This document shows positions 12,016-22,328 of a DNA stretch of 64,000 nt, in pieces (position 1 is the stretch's first letter; each line of letters begins with the position of its first letter). Origin of the DNA: an uncultured Acidobacteriota bacterium (GTDB lineage: Bacteria; Acidobacteriota; Terriglobia; Terriglobales; Acidobacteriaceae); contig CAINND010000079.1 of the NCBI GenBank assembly GCA_903851035.1, forward strand, positions 1 through 64,000, given 5' to 3'. The notes beneath the pieces were generated by a model that did no database searches, had not been told where the DNA came from, and was given only the letters and a program-made list of their open reading frames with translations. Both the position numbers and the translations under genes were made by a program.

Positions 12016-12489
12016 TCAGGCTGTTCTGGACGTGACCCAGTGCCCTGTGGAGCGTTTGCGCATCTCTTCCTGGCACACCACCTCGCCGTGCGTGCTCAGC
12101 GCCCAGCAAAGTCCAAAGGGATCGGTGATGACGGCATAGCGCGCGCCCCAGTTTGCATCGTGAGGAGGCATCTTTGCCTTGGAGCCTATGACCAGTGCCT
12201 TCTCGTAAACATCGTCCACATCGTCCACAAGCAGTTGCAAAGTAATGGGCGTGCCGCCAATGTTTCCGGGAGTGTAGGATCCAGCCTCGGGAGGCTCATC
12301 ATTCAGGTAGATGCGTGTCTCGCCAAACAGCAACTCGGCGTGCATCACCTGCTGGCTGGGACCGCGAAGCACGGGGCCAGCCAGCCGCGCGCCCAGAATT
12401 CTCTGGTAAAAAGCGATCGCGGCATCGGCATTGGAGACAGTCAACGAGGGTGTCACCATCTGGCCGTGCGTCAGCGTAAAAGCATCCAT
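12016..12489 (-). CDS. VOC-superfamily protein, paralogue of its neighbour
   Basis: 157 residues with the same layout as the downstream VOC protein: VTPSLTVSNADAAIAFYQRILGAR, then MHAELLFGETRIYLND and YAVITDPFGLCWALS. The two share spacing and motif text over their whole length, so they look like a tandem duplication that has since diverged. The ATG at 12489 has GGGGGG four bases upstream; an ATG at 12501 is an alternative. Substrate unknown. Confidence 0.83.
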   Translation of the reverse strand: MDAFTLTHGQMVTPSLTVSNADAAIAFYQRILGARLAGPVLRGPSQQVMHAELLFGETRIYLNDEPPEAGSYTPGNIGGTPITLQLLVDDVDDVYEKALVIGSKAKMPPHDANWGARYAVITDPFGLCWALSTHGEVVCQEEMRKRSTGHWVTSRTA

Positions 12490-12543
12490 AGAGCCCCCCA
12501 TGGGCAGCTAGATACTAACAAAGCCACACGCCCGTCCCAAGGG

Positions 12544-12578
12544 ACGAAAGTGCTGGTTACGGGGGCTTCCACTTTCGT
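12544..12578. repeat. inverted repeat upstream of the second VOC gene
   Basis: ACGAAAGTG at 12544-12552 pairs with CACTTTCGT at 12570-12578 (17-base spacer). Just before it CGTCCC and GGGACG flank AA. The pair lies in the 207-base gap between the two minus-strand genes ending and starting here; no T tract follows. It may be a structured mRNA end or an operator. Confidence 0.4.
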
Positions 12579-12696
12579 GCCGCAGTGCTTCACATACCGT
12601 CGCCAGTAGGAAACTGGGCATTGACCCACGGTCATGCTAGAAAAATGACACGTCTTCATCCACGAGCATCAGCCGTCGTTCATCCGGCCGTCATAC

Positions 12697-12984
12697 TTAC
12701 TCTACCGGGTGATACAACTCGCGGCTGCGCGTCGCCACCAGGGCATCCACGCCGCCCGTGATGTATTTGGCAAAGTGCGCGGAGGTGCGGTGCGCTTCCA
12801 GCGCGGCCTCGTCCTTGTAACGCTCGTAAAAGAAAAAATGCAGAGGGTTTTCGTCGGACTGAATAGTGTCGTACTGCAAACAGCCCGGCTCGGCGAGGGT
12901 GGCGGTGCGCATTAACTTCAGCAGGCGGATGCACTCTTCCACTTTTCCGGGATGAATGGTCATGCTGACGGCGAGTATGGTCAT
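12697..12984 (-). CDS. quinol monooxygenase-like ABM-domain protein (YgiN family)
   Basis: 95 residues, one antibiotic-biosynthesis-monooxygenase (ABM) domain: an alpha-beta ferredoxin-like fold with LAVSMTIHPGKVEECIRLL, then EPGCLQYDTIQSDENP and FFFYERYKDEAALEAH, followed by the HFAKY helix. These dimeric proteins include YgiN quinol oxidases and heme or polyketide monooxygenases; the substrate cannot be read from the sequence. The start at 12984 has GGAGG four bases upstream. Confidence 0.87.
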   Translation of the reverse strand: MTILAVSMTIHPGKVEECIRLLKLMRTATLAEPGCLQYDTIQSDENPLHFFFYERYKDEAALEAHRTSAHFAKYITGGVDALVATRSRELYHPVE

Positions 12985-13097
12985 AAGGCCTCCATTGTTT
13001 TCGATGGGTTCATTGTCGCACCCGCGGCCCCCGAGAGAGAAGCGCGGGCAAAGCAAAAGCCCCGCCGTTGTAGCGGGGCCTTGCGTTCCCTCAAAAC

Positions 13098-14660
<1,563 letters not shown>

Positions 14661-14662
14661 TC

Positions 14663-15472
14663 ATGCCTGAGTTACCCGAGGTGGAAACCATCGCCCGCGG
14701 CCTGCACCAGCGCCTCGCCGGCCAGCGCATCACCGACGTATGGATTGGCAACAAGACGAATCTGCTCAAGTCGCCCGCCCGCCAGATCGCCAGGGTACTC
14801 ACCGGCGCACGCATCGTCGCCTTCCGCCGTGTCGGCAAGCACATCGTCTGCGACCTCGACTCCGCCGCAGGCCCCGCGCAGTGGATCATCCACCTCGGCA
14901 TGACGGGCCGCTGCGCCGTCTGCGAGCCCGGCCATCCCCTGGCTGCGCACACGCACCTCGTCGCTACCCTGGCCAGCCATCGCGAGATGCGCTTCGTCGA
15001 TCCCCGCCGCTTCGGCAAGCTCCAGGTCGTCACGGGCCACAAATTCCGCGCCCCCGGGCAGGAGCCCACCACGGTGGATGAAGATACCTTTGTCGCGCTC
15101 TTCAAGGGACGCAACACGCCCATCAAGAGCGCGCTGCTCAACCAGTCTCTGCTCAGCGGAGTCGGCAACATCTACGCCGATGAGAGCCTCTTCCGCGCCG
15201 GCATCCGTCCGCGCCGTAAAGCCTTGCGCATCACGCGCGCCGAACTGCTTGCCCTGCGACACTCCGTGCAGCAGGTGCTGGCCGAAGCCATCGCCGCCGG
15301 GGGCAGCAGCATCAACGACTATGTGGACGCCAACGGCGACGAGGGCTTCTTCCAGCTCCAGCACCGCGTCTACCAGCGCACCGGCGAACCCTGCCTCGTC
15401 TGCCGCACGCCCATCGCGCGCACGGTCATCGCCGGGCGCAGCAGCCACTACTGCCCAAAATGCCAGAAGTGA
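14663..15472 (+). CDS. mutM: formamidopyrimidine-DNA glycosylase
   Basis: 269 residues. Base-excision repair enzyme removing oxidised purines such as 8-oxoguanine. The N-terminus PELPEVETIARGL carries catalytic Pro and Glu, VGKHIVCDL carries the conserved Lys, and GVGNIYADESLFRAGI is the H2TH region. The C-terminal zinc finger has CLVC and CPKC with the conserved Arg loop RTVIAGRSSHYCP. The ATG at 14663 is required by the free N-terminal Pro; the longer upstream frame is not used. Divergent from purA. Confidence 0.96.
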   Translation: MPELPEVETIARGLHQRLAGQRITDVWIGNKTNLLKSPARQIARVLTGARIVAFRRVGKHIVCDLDSAAGPAQWIIHLGMTGRCAVCEPGHPLAAHTHLVATLASHREMRFVDPRRFGKLQVVTGHKFRAPGQEPTTVDEDTFVALFKGRNTPIKSALLNQSLLSGVGNIYADESLFRAGIRPRRKALRITRAELLALRHSVQQVLAEAIAAGGSSINDYVDANGDEGFFQLQHRVYQRTGEPCLVCRTPIARTVIAGRSSHYCPKCQK

Positions 15473-15553
15473 AATAGCCGGAAGCAGGGAAGTCCGGAAG
15501 TAAGTACTCTCCGCTTTTCGCCTGCGGATTGGTATTTCTATCGCGCACAAAAA

Positions 15554-15587
15554 GGCCGCCATCGCAGGCGGCCCTTGCTTTTGATTT
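15554..15587. terminator. terminator between mutM and hisC
   Basis: GGCCGCC / GGCGGCC stem around ATCGCA, followed by CTTGCTTTTGATTTT. A run of A precedes the stem, so it may act in both directions between the convergent mutM and hisC. Confidence 0.6.
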
Positions 15588-15600
15588 TGCTCTTACCGGT

Positions 15601-15670
15601 TTCCGCAACCTCCGCAACCTCCGAAACCTCCGAAACCTTGAAACTTTGAAACCTTGCAACTTTGAAACTT
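15601..15670. repeat. short degenerate tandem repeat at the hisC 3' end
   Basis: About eight consecutive units of 8-9 bases grading from CCGCAACCT through CCGAAACCT to TGAAACTTT and GAAACTTG. The array ends four bases before the hisC stop codon position, in the intergenic space. It looks like a slippage-prone minisatellite; no function is evident. Confidence 0.7.
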
Positions 15671-15674
15671 GTTT

Positions 15675-16805
15675 CTACCCCGCGTGCGCGCCCGTCGTCA
15701 CGTTCTTCAGCGCCTCCAGGAACTTGCGGTTCTCCTCCGGAGTTCCCACGCTCACGCGGATTGCCGTGCGTGCGCCCCAGCTTCCCGTCAGCGGACGCAC
15801 GATGATGCCGTTCATCTGTAGCCGCCGCGCCAGTGTGCTGGCATCCTCGCCGGTCTCAATGTAGATGAAGTTTGCCCAGCTCTCCACCGGCTGGTAGCCC
15901 ATCTCCTTCAGGTGCTTGCTGAGCACGGCCAGTTGCGCCGAGTTGTTGCGCATGGACTTCTCGTAGTGCTCGCGGTCGTCCAGGGCCGCCATGGCCGCAG
16001 CGTCGCCCAGCCCGTTCACGATGAATGCCGTCTTCAGCCGCGCGATGTAACCAATCAACTCCGCCGGGCCCATGCCGTAGCCCACTCGCAGGGAGGCCAG
16101 TCCGTAGGCCTTGCTGAAAGTGCGCAGCACCACCACGTTGCGCTCCTCGCGCACGTACTGCTCGGCGTGACTGTATTCCACGCCGCGTTCGCGCGCCAGC
16201 CACTCGGCGTAATCGTAGTAGGCCTCGTCCAGCGCCACCACAACGTGATCCGGCAGCCGGTCCAGGAAGCGATCCATCTCCGCCGCCGTAATCAGCGTGC
16301 CCGTGGGATTGTTGGGATTGGCCAGGTAAACCAGCCGCGTGTCACTGTCAATCGCGTCGCAGATGGCGTCCAGGTCATATCCGTCGCCGCGCGTGGGAAC
16401 CTGCCGCAACTCCGCTCCCGCCGAGCGCGTCACAATCGGATACACGATGAACGAGCGCTCGCTGGTCACCGCGTTCAGTCCCGGCATCAGCAGGGTACGG
16501 GCCAGTATGTCCAGCAGGTTGGTCGAGCCCGCGGTGACGATCAACTGGTTCACCGCCACGCGATGCAGCTTGGCCAGGCGCTCGCGCAGCCCGGTCATGT
16601 CCGTGTCAGGATACAGATTCACGCCGCGCATTGCGGCATCCATGGCCTTCATCGCCAGCGGTGAAGGGCCCAGTGGATTTTCATTCGAGCCGAGCTTGAT
16701 CATCTTCACGCCAAACTCGGCTTCGGCCTGCTGAATCGGCCGGCCCGGCACATACGAAGCCAGGGCGCGCACGCGCTCCGGCACCATCTCTGCAAACTTC
16801 CCCAT
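15675..16805 (-). CDS. hisC: histidinol-phosphate aminotransferase
   Basis: 376 residues, fold-type I PLP enzyme. Transaminates imidazole-acetol phosphate in histidine synthesis; close relatives act on aromatic amino acids. KLGSNENPLGPSP at the N-terminus, NPNNPTGT near 163-170 and the PLP Lys (Lys232) in RTFSKAYGLASLRVGYG are diagnostic, and RPLTGSWGARTAIRVSVGTPEEN lies near the end. GAGG lies seven bases upstream of the ATG. No other his gene is adjacent. Confidence 0.9.
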   Translation of the reverse strand: MGKFAEMVPERVRALASYVPGRPIQQAEAEFGVKMIKLGSNENPLGPSPLAMKAMDAAMRGVNLYPDTDMTGLRERLAKLHRVAVNQLIVTAGSTNLLDILARTLLMPGLNAVTSERSFIVYPIVTRSAGAELRQVPTRGDGYDLDAICDAIDSDTRLVYLANPNNPTGTLITAAEMDRFLDRLPDHVVVALDEAYYDYAEWLARERGVEYSHAEQYVREERNVVVLRTFSKAYGLASLRVGYGMGPAELIGYIARLKTAFIVNGLGDAAAMAALDDREHYEKSMRNNSAQLAVLSKHLKEMGYQPVESWANFIYIETGEDASTLARRLQMNGIIVRPLTGSWGARTAIRVSVGTPEENRKFLEALKNVTTGAHAG

Positions 16806-16855
16806 AAGGATGCCTCGTTACATGGAACCCAACATCTTACTCCGCTTTTCCGCTC

Positions 16856-18844
16856 TTAGTCGCGGCGCTTTCGTGGTGCGGCGCCCGTCCGCGGACCCTT
16901 GCTGAACCCGGCCTTCCCCCGTCCCGCCGGCGCGCCTTCGCGCTTGCCGCCGAATCCGCCCGCGCGCTTGGGAGCGCCCGTACGAGGAAAGCCCGAGCCC
17001 TCGCGTCGCGGCGCAAATCCGCCCTCGCGCTTGGCCCCAAAGCTGCCCTCTCGGCGCGGTGCAAATCCGCCTGCCGCGGGACGCTTGCTATACCCGCCCT
17101 CGCGCGGTGCAAAGCCACCTTCGCGCTCGCCCCGGGGAGCCGGCTTGCCCGGTCCCCTCACGAACTTGCGGTCGCCCTTGGGCTCAAAGCTCTTCTTCTC
17201 GCTTCTGTCGAACTTGCCGAATGGCTTCGCGGCGAAGGGCTTCTTCTCGCCGAATCCGCCTTCACGCTTCTGATAGCCACCCTCGCGCTTGGCTCCGAAT
17301 CCGCCCTCACGGCGCGGTGCAAATCCACCCGCCGCGGGACGCTTGCTATACCCGCCCTCGCGTGGCGCAAAGCCGCCCTCGCGTTCGCCAAAGGGAGCCG
17401 GCTTGCCCGGTCCCCGGCTGAACTTGCGGTCGCCCTTCGGCTCAAAGCTCTTCTTCTCGCTGCCGTCGAACTTGCCGAACGGCTTTGCGGCAAACGGCTT
17501 CTTAGCGCCAAAACTTCCTTCACGCTTCGCCCCAAAGCCGCCTTCGCGCTTCGCAAATCCGCCGGGAGCCTTGCGCTCAAATCCGCCCTCGCGCTTGGCG
17601 CCGCCAAAGCTGCGCCGCGGGGTATCAAACTCCGGTCCGCGAGGCACCGTCGCCTTGGGCAGCGTGCCGCGCGGAGTCTCCGCCGTCGGCATGTCGTAGC
17701 GACGAACGCCAGGCTTGTCCTCCACTGTGCGTACCGGGCGATCAAAGCCGCGCCCACCCGCTCGCGGAGCCGAGCTTCGCGGTGCCGAACTGCGCGGTGC
17801 AAACTCCCTGCGCGGGCGCTCCTCGCCATCCTCACGCGGAGCACGTGTTACCGGACGCGCCGCAAAGCCGGAGGCAGAGCGCTCTGTCGCCGTGCGCGGA
17901 GTAAACGTGCGCGTGCCCTCCGCCGCCGGAGCCGCGTCCGCCGCCGGCTTACCGCGGCGTCCCTTTACAAAGCGCGCCGTGTCCAGCTTTGCCGGACGAT
18001 CATCAAAGCGTTTCGCTCCGCCCCTTGCCTTCGCCGTCAGCACCCTCGGCTTAAACGGAGTCTCCAGCGACTTGCGCAGCTGGTTCACTTCCTTTGGCGT
18101 CAGGTGGCGGAACTCGCCCGACTCCAGATCCAATGTCAGCGAGCCATAGCGCACGCGCTTGATCTTCTCAATGTGGTGGCCAATCTGCTCGAACATGCGT
18201 CGGATCTGCCGGTTGCGTCCTTCCGTCAGCGTCACCTCGAACCAGGGATTCTCCTGGTCCACCGCCAGTTGAATGTGCGCCGGCTGCGTCATGATGCTGA
18301 AGCTGCGGCGCTCCACGCCCGGCTGCTTCATTCCACGCGCGCCCGTCAGTCCCGGCTCCGGTGGCAGCAGGATTCCGTTGCGCAGCTTGTCGATCTCTTC
18401 CTCCGTCGGCTTGCCCGCCACCTTCACCATGTAGGTCTTGGCCACGTGCGAGCCCGCGCGCGTCAACTGTGCCATCAGGTCGCCGTCGTTGGTCAGCAGC
18501 AGCAGGCCCTCGCTCATGTAATCCAGCCGGCCCACGGGGAAGACCCTCTCGTCCACGTTTTTCAGCAGGTCCATCACCGTCGGGCGCCCCTCGGGATCGC
18601 GCACCGTGGTCACCGTGCCCTTGGGCTTGTACAGCGCAATGTAAACGTGGCGCTCCGGTCCCTTCAGCAGCTTGCCGTCCACGCGAATTTCGTCAAAGCG
18701 CGGATCGGCCTTGCTGCCCGCCTCGGTGATGATGTGTCCGTTCACGCTCACCAGTCCGGCGGAAATCAACTCTTCTGCCTTGCGGCGCGAGGCCAGCCCT
18801 GCGGCGGCCAAAATCTTCTGTAGTCTTTGCGGATTTGCTTCCAT
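16856..18844 (-). CDS. rluB: RluB-type 23S rRNA pseudouridine synthase with long repetitive tail
   Basis: 662 residues against 250-300 for typical RluB. Residues 1-60 are an S4 RNA-binding domain (RLQKILAAAGLASRRKAEELI). Residues 65-245 are the catalytic domain, with the active Asp in GRLDYMSEGLLLLTNDGDL and EGRNRQIRRMFEQIGH. After about residue 250 comes a disordered, basic, Gly/Phe/Arg-rich tail of some 410 residues built from units such as REGGFAPREGGYSKRPAAGG and KREGGFGAKREG. It includes an 86-residue block present twice. The tail resembles RGG/FG RNA-binding regions. The gene precedes scpB on the opposite side as in many bacteria: transcription runs trpS, scpA, scpB, rluB. The start has only a weak AAAGG. 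Confidence 0.92.
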   Translation of the reverse strand: MEANPQRLQKILAAAGLASRRKAEELISAGLVSVNGHIITEAGSKADPRFDEIRVDGKLLKGPERHVYIALYKPKGTVTTVRDPEGRPTVMDLLKNVDERVFPVGRLDYMSEGLLLLTNDGDLMAQLTRAGSHVAKTYMVKVAGKPTEEEIDKLRNGILLPPEPGLTGARGMKQPGVERRSFSIMTQPAHIQLAVDQENPWFEVTLTEGRNRQIRRMFEQIGHHIEKIKRVRYGSLTLDLESGEFRHLTPKEVNQLRKSLETPFKPRVLTAKARGGAKRFDDRPAKLDTARFVKGRRGKPAADAAPAAEGTRTFTPRTATERSASGFAARPVTRAPREDGEERPRREFAPRSSAPRSSAPRAGGRGFDRPVRTVEDKPGVRRYDMPTAETPRGTLPKATVPRGPEFDTPRRSFGGAKREGGFERKAPGGFAKREGGFGAKREGSFGAKKPFAAKPFGKFDGSEKKSFEPKGDRKFSRGPGKPAPFGEREGGFAPREGGYSKRPAAGGFAPRREGGFGAKREGGYQKREGGFGEKKPFAAKPFGKFDRSEKKSFEPKGDRKFVRGPGKPAPRGEREGGFAPREGGYSKRPAAGGFAPRREGSFGAKREGGFAPRREGSGFPRTGAPKRAGGFGGKREGAPAGRGKAGFSKGPRTGAAPRKRRD
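17010..17503 (-). repeat. 258-bp internal tandem repeat in the rluB tail
   Basis: Two copies with a period of 258 bp (86 codons). On the minus strand the first starts at 17503 and the second at 17245, each opening with KKPFAAKPFGKFD and running through EKKSFEPKGDRKF, GPGKPAP and REGGFAPREGGYSKRPAAGG. Differences include Gly/Arg, Ser/Val and Phe/Arg swaps, so the copies have diverged slightly. The second copy is open-ended near 17010. Confidence 0.85.
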
Positions 18845-18960
18845 GGTTGGAGCAGCCTTTCGCTGCGTTCGCTCGCCATCCGGCGATCGTGGTGGGTGGT
18901 GCGTAAATAATTCCGGGGGCCTCGTCGCCCCCGGTTACGGCCAGCGCTCGGGGTTGTATT

Positions 18961-20067
18961 CTACTCCGTGCGGTGACCCTCGTCTCCGGCGGCCCTTGCT
19001 TCTTCTGCCTCCGCCGGGCTTGCGGCTTCCACTACTGCTTCCTGCGCCGCTTCCTTCTCCGTTGCTTCTTCCTGCTTCACTTCGCCCGCGACGGAATCGT
19101 TTTCCAACGCTTCCATCCTGGCCTCCGAGCCCTCGCCGTCAAACAGCGTGGGTTCGGCCTGTGCCTCGGCATCCCCGGCGGGAGCCAGTTCGATGCCGTC
19201 GCTCACCAGTTGGCTGAACTCCTCCATGCTGGGCAGTTCGTTGATCTCGTTCAGTCCAAAGCGCAGCAAAAACTCCTTGCTCGTCTTGTACTGCATGGGA
19301 CGCCCGATCACCTGCTTGCGTCCGCTCGTTGTAATCAGCTTGCGCTCCAGCAGCGTGCCCAGCACGCCAGCGCTCTCAATGCCGCGTATGTCGCTGATCT
19401 CCGGCCCCGTCACCGGCTGCTTGTAGGCGATCACGGCCAGGGTCTCCAGCGCCGCCAGCGAAAGGCGAATAGGCGGCTTCAAGCTCTTGGCAAAGGCCCG
19501 CACCACGTCGTGATGCTCCGGCTTCGTCGCCAGCCGATATCCGCCCGCCACCTGCCGTACCTCCATGCCGCGCGATTCGTCTGCGTAATCGGCAATCAGT
19601 TCGGCCAGCACCTCGCGCAGCCGAGCCTTCACCGCCTTGTCCTCGGCAATCTCCTGCTCGCTCTTCACCGGCTTGCTGCGCTTGCGCGCCGTCGCCTCCG
19701 GAGCAGTTACGTTGGCCTCTGCCTCGGGGCTCGCTTCCGCCGTTGCCTCGGCAACGGTCTCCGCGCCGTCAGTCGCGCTCACACCGTCGCCTTGATTCTC
19801 AGCGGCTTCTGCGGCCTGCACCGTCTCGGTCAAGACTTCGGCCGTCGCGTCAAACACGGCCTCGACCGCATCCGCGCCGTCGGCTGCCGCAGTCTCCGTG
19901 CTCAGGCCATTCTCCGCCGCCAAATCGGCTGCCTCGGCTTCCGCGCGCGCCCTGGTGGAGGCCAGTTCGGCCAGCACGTTTTCGCGCAGCAGGGCAGCCA
20001 TCTGTTCCAGTGTGACCGGCTCTTCCGCCGCGTAGATGATGGCCTCGACTTTTGCTTTCAAACTCAT
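18961..20067 (-). CDS. scpB: segregation and condensation protein B with Ala/Glu-rich insert
   Basis: 368 residues; typical ScpB has 180-220. ScpB is the winged-helix partner of ScpA in the SMC condensin complex. The first winged helix begins MSLKAKVEAIIYAAEEPVTLEQMAALL and is interrupted at about residue 32 by some 110 residues rich in Ala, Glu and Thr. It resumes near VKARLREVLAELIADYADESRGMEVRQVAGGYRL. The second winged helix has LSLAALETLAVIAYKQPVTGPEISDIRG. An acidic tail of about 80 residues follows. scpA lies 36 bases upstream. Confidence 0.92.
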   Translation of the reverse strand: MSLKAKVEAIIYAAEEPVTLEQMAALLRENVLAELASTRARAEAEAADLAAENGLSTETAAADGADAVEAVFDATAEVLTETVQAAEAAENQGDGVSATDGAETVAEATAEASPEAEANVTAPEATARKRSKPVKSEQEIAEDKAVKARLREVLAELIADYADESRGMEVRQVAGGYRLATKPEHHDVVRAFAKSLKPPIRLSLAALETLAVIAYKQPVTGPEISDIRGIESAGVLGTLLERKLITTSGRKQVIGRPMQYKTSKEFLLRFGLNEINELPSMEEFSQLVSDGIELAPAGDAEAQAEPTLFDGEGSEARMEALENDSVAGEVKQEEATEKEAAQEAVVEAASPAEAEEARAAGDEGHRTE

Positions 20068-20103
20068 CGTGACTCGCTTCTCAATCTCTGTCTTAAAGAA
20101 CGC

Positions 20104-20991
20104 TTACTGCCAGTCGTCGCGTACGGCCGCGCCGGTGTCTTCCATCAGGCGGTCAAAGGCCGTGTGCTTCTTGATCACCACTTCGCCGAAGACGGCGTCC
20201 TGGCGGCACAGCACGGCCTGCAGCCGCACCATCTCCAGCAGCGCCAGGAAGGCGCATATCAGCGCCTGGCGCGAGTGCAGCGTGCGCAGCAGGTGCTTCA
20301 GCCGGATCGGCCTGTCCTCCACCATCAGCCTGCGGCGCACATAGTCAATCATCTGCGCCACCGTCACGCTCTCTTCGTTGAACTCCAACTGCGGCCGCAG
20401 CTTCGCCCGGTCCAGCACCGATTGAAAGGTCTTCACCAGGTCGATCACGTCCGCCGCCAGCTCCGGCTCCGTGCCCTCGGCGTCGCGGAACTCACGCAGC
20501 GCCGGATTGGTCAGCACCGCTTCTTCAATCTGCTGCTTCTGCAGCAGCATCTGCGCCGCCTGCTTGTAGCGCTCGTGCTCCAGCAGCCGGTTCACCAGCT
20601 CCATGCGCGGATCCTGCTCGCCCGCCGGCGCATCCGGATCGCGCGGCAACAGCAGCTTGCTCTTGATCTGGATCAGCAGCGAGGCCATGTAGATGAACTC
20701 CGCCGCCAGGTCGATATCGATGTTGGCGATGTGCTCCACGTAGGCCAAATACTGCGCCGTGATCTGCGCAATCGGAATATCGTAAATATCAATGTCCTGC
20801 TTGCGGATCAAGTCCAGCAGCAGGTCCAGCGGCCCGTCGTACACCGTGCCCACGCTCACCGAAAACGGAAACGGCTCAGCCTCCGGCTGCACCTTGCCCG
20901 GCGCGGCCTGTGCCGTGGCATTTGCCTGGCTTGCACTCTGCGCCACGTTTTGCGCAGCCAACGGCCCCGTCTTCTGTGGAAGCTCGCTCAT
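20104..20991 (-). CDS. scpA: segregation and condensation protein A
   Basis: 295 residues. ScpA is the kleisin that bridges the SMC heads. The N-terminal domain reads YDGPLDLLLDLIRKQDIDIYDIPIAQITAQYLAYVE, followed by AAEFIYMASLLIQIKSKLLLP, both standard. The C-terminal winged helix includes HSRQALICAFLALLEMVRLQAV. About 45 extra residues rich in Ala, Gln and Pro precede the core. It lies between trpS (3 bases upstream) and scpB. Confidence 0.95.
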   Translation of the reverse strand: MSELPQKTGPLAAQNVAQSASQANATAQAAPGKVQPEAEPFPFSVSVGTVYDGPLDLLLDLIRKQDIDIYDIPIAQITAQYLAYVEHIANIDIDLAAEFIYMASLLIQIKSKLLLPRDPDAPAGEQDPRMELVNRLLEHERYKQAAQMLLQKQQIEEAVLTNPALREFRDAEGTEPELAADVIDLVKTFQSVLDRAKLRPQLEFNEESVTVAQMIDYVRRRLMVEDRPIRLKHLLRTLHSRQALICAFLALLEMVRLQAVLCRQDAVFGEVVIKKHTAFDRLMEDTGAAVRDDWQ

Positions 20992-20994
20992 CGC

Positions 20995-22092
20995 CTACTC
21001 CGCGCCTTTCGATGGTGCTTCATAACCCAGCCCCATGTGCATGCTCTCGCGCACCTCGACCAGCGTCTCGTCGGCCGCCTTGCGTGCGCGCACACTACCG
21101 GCTTCCAAAATGTCCCACGCGCGCTTCGGATTCTCCTCGTACTCACGCCGCCGTTCCTGGATCGGAGCCAGCAACGTCACCAGGTTATCCGCCGCCCACG
21201 TCTTGCACTGGATGCAGCCGATGCCCGCCGTCGTGCACCCTTCGCGCACCTCGGCCTGTTTCTCCTGCGAACTGAAAATCTTGTGCAGGTCGAACACAGG
21301 ACACTTCGCCGGATCGCCCGCATCCGTCCGCCGCACCCTCGCCGGATCAGTCACCATGGTCTTCAACTTCTGCCGCAGCACCGGCTCGGGGTCGCTCATC
21401 AGCAGGCCGTTGCCATAGCTCTTGCTCATCTTGCGGCCATCCGTGCCGGGCAGCTTCGCCGCGGGAGTCAGCAGCGGCTGCGGCTCCGGAAACACCTGTA
21501 CGCGCTTCTTCTCGTCCAGCGCGCGGTCGTGGCTGTAGCGGCGCTCGCCATCCAGCCAGTAGAACTGGTTGAAGCGCCGCGCAATCTCCCGCGTAATCTC
21601 CACGTGCGGCACCTGGTCCTCGCCCACCGGAACAAACGATGCCTGGTACATCAGAATGTCGCTCGTCATCAGCACCGGATACCCAAGGAAGCCGTAGGTG
21701 TTCAGGTCCTTTTCCTTCAGGTTTTCCTTCTGCTCTTTGTACGTCGGCACCCGCTCCAGCCATCCCAAGGGAGTCATCATGCTCAGCAGCAGGTGCAGCT
21801 CGGCGTGCTGCGGCACATGGGACTGGATGAAGATCGTCGCCCGCTCCGGGTCCAGCCCCGCGGCCAGCCAGTCGAAGGTCATCTCCAGAATGTTGTCCTT
21901 CACCCGCGACGTGTCGGCGTAATCGGTCGTCAGGGCGTGCCAGTCGGCGACGAAAAAGAAGCAGTCGTAGTTCTCCTGCAACCGCACCCAGTTCTGCAAC
22001 GCTCCCACGTAGTGTCCAATGTGGAGCTTGCCCGTGGGTCTCATGCCGCTCAACACGCGGCGATTTACTGGCTGGGGTGCTTCTGCCGGCAT
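20995..22092 (-). CDS. trpS: tryptophanyl-tRNA synthetase
   Basis: 365 residues. Class I aminoacyl-tRNA synthetase charging tRNA-Trp. The HIGH motif is exact (GKLHIGHYVG, residues 21-30) and KMSKS is at 221-225 in GRKMSKSYGNG. ASFVPVGEDQVPHVEITREI is the ATP/Trp pocket region, and GIGCIQCK is a cysteine-containing segment of this family. The longer frame to 22221 is rejected because the family start is at MPAEAPQPVNRRVLSGMRP; GAGAGACGG precedes it. It heads the trpS-scpA-scpB set. Confidence 0.95.
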   Translation of the reverse strand: MPAEAPQPVNRRVLSGMRPTGKLHIGHYVGALQNWVRLQENYDCFFFVADWHALTTDYADTSRVKDNILEMTFDWLAAGLDPERATIFIQSHVPQHAELHLLLSMMTPLGWLERVPTYKEQKENLKEKDLNTYGFLGYPVLMTSDILMYQASFVPVGEDQVPHVEITREIARRFNQFYWLDGERRYSHDRALDEKKRVQVFPEPQPLLTPAAKLPGTDGRKMSKSYGNGLLMSDPEPVLRQKLKTMVTDPARVRRTDAGDPAKCPVFDLHKIFSSQEKQAEVREGCTTAGIGCIQCKTWAADNLVTLLAPIQERRREYEENPKRAWDILEAGSVRARKAADETLVEVRESMHMGLGYEAPSKGAE

Positions 22093-22328
22093 CCGTCTCT
22101 CGCTCGGGAAAATCCTTCTGGGAATGTGGGCCTGGCACGATGGCCAACCCGGCGGGCGACCAACGAAATCCGATGTGAACGGAAAGTCGCAGGAACATGC
22201 CCGAATCTCTAATTCTAACATGCCGCTGGCAGGGAACCCCGGCCCGGCGCGGTGTCTAACGCAGTGTAAGCGTTGCAGCTAGTGGAGTTGTGCTGGACGT
22301 TGTGCCGGATGTCGTCCCGGATAACGAC

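Noticed and set aside
15601-15670. CRISPR-like array near hisC
   Set aside because: Units are only 8-9 bases and there are no spacers or cas genes.
18973-22212. 1079-codon plus-strand frame opposite scpB, scpA and trpS
   Set aside because: Leucine/arginine/histidine-rich antisense translation of three well-recognised genes.
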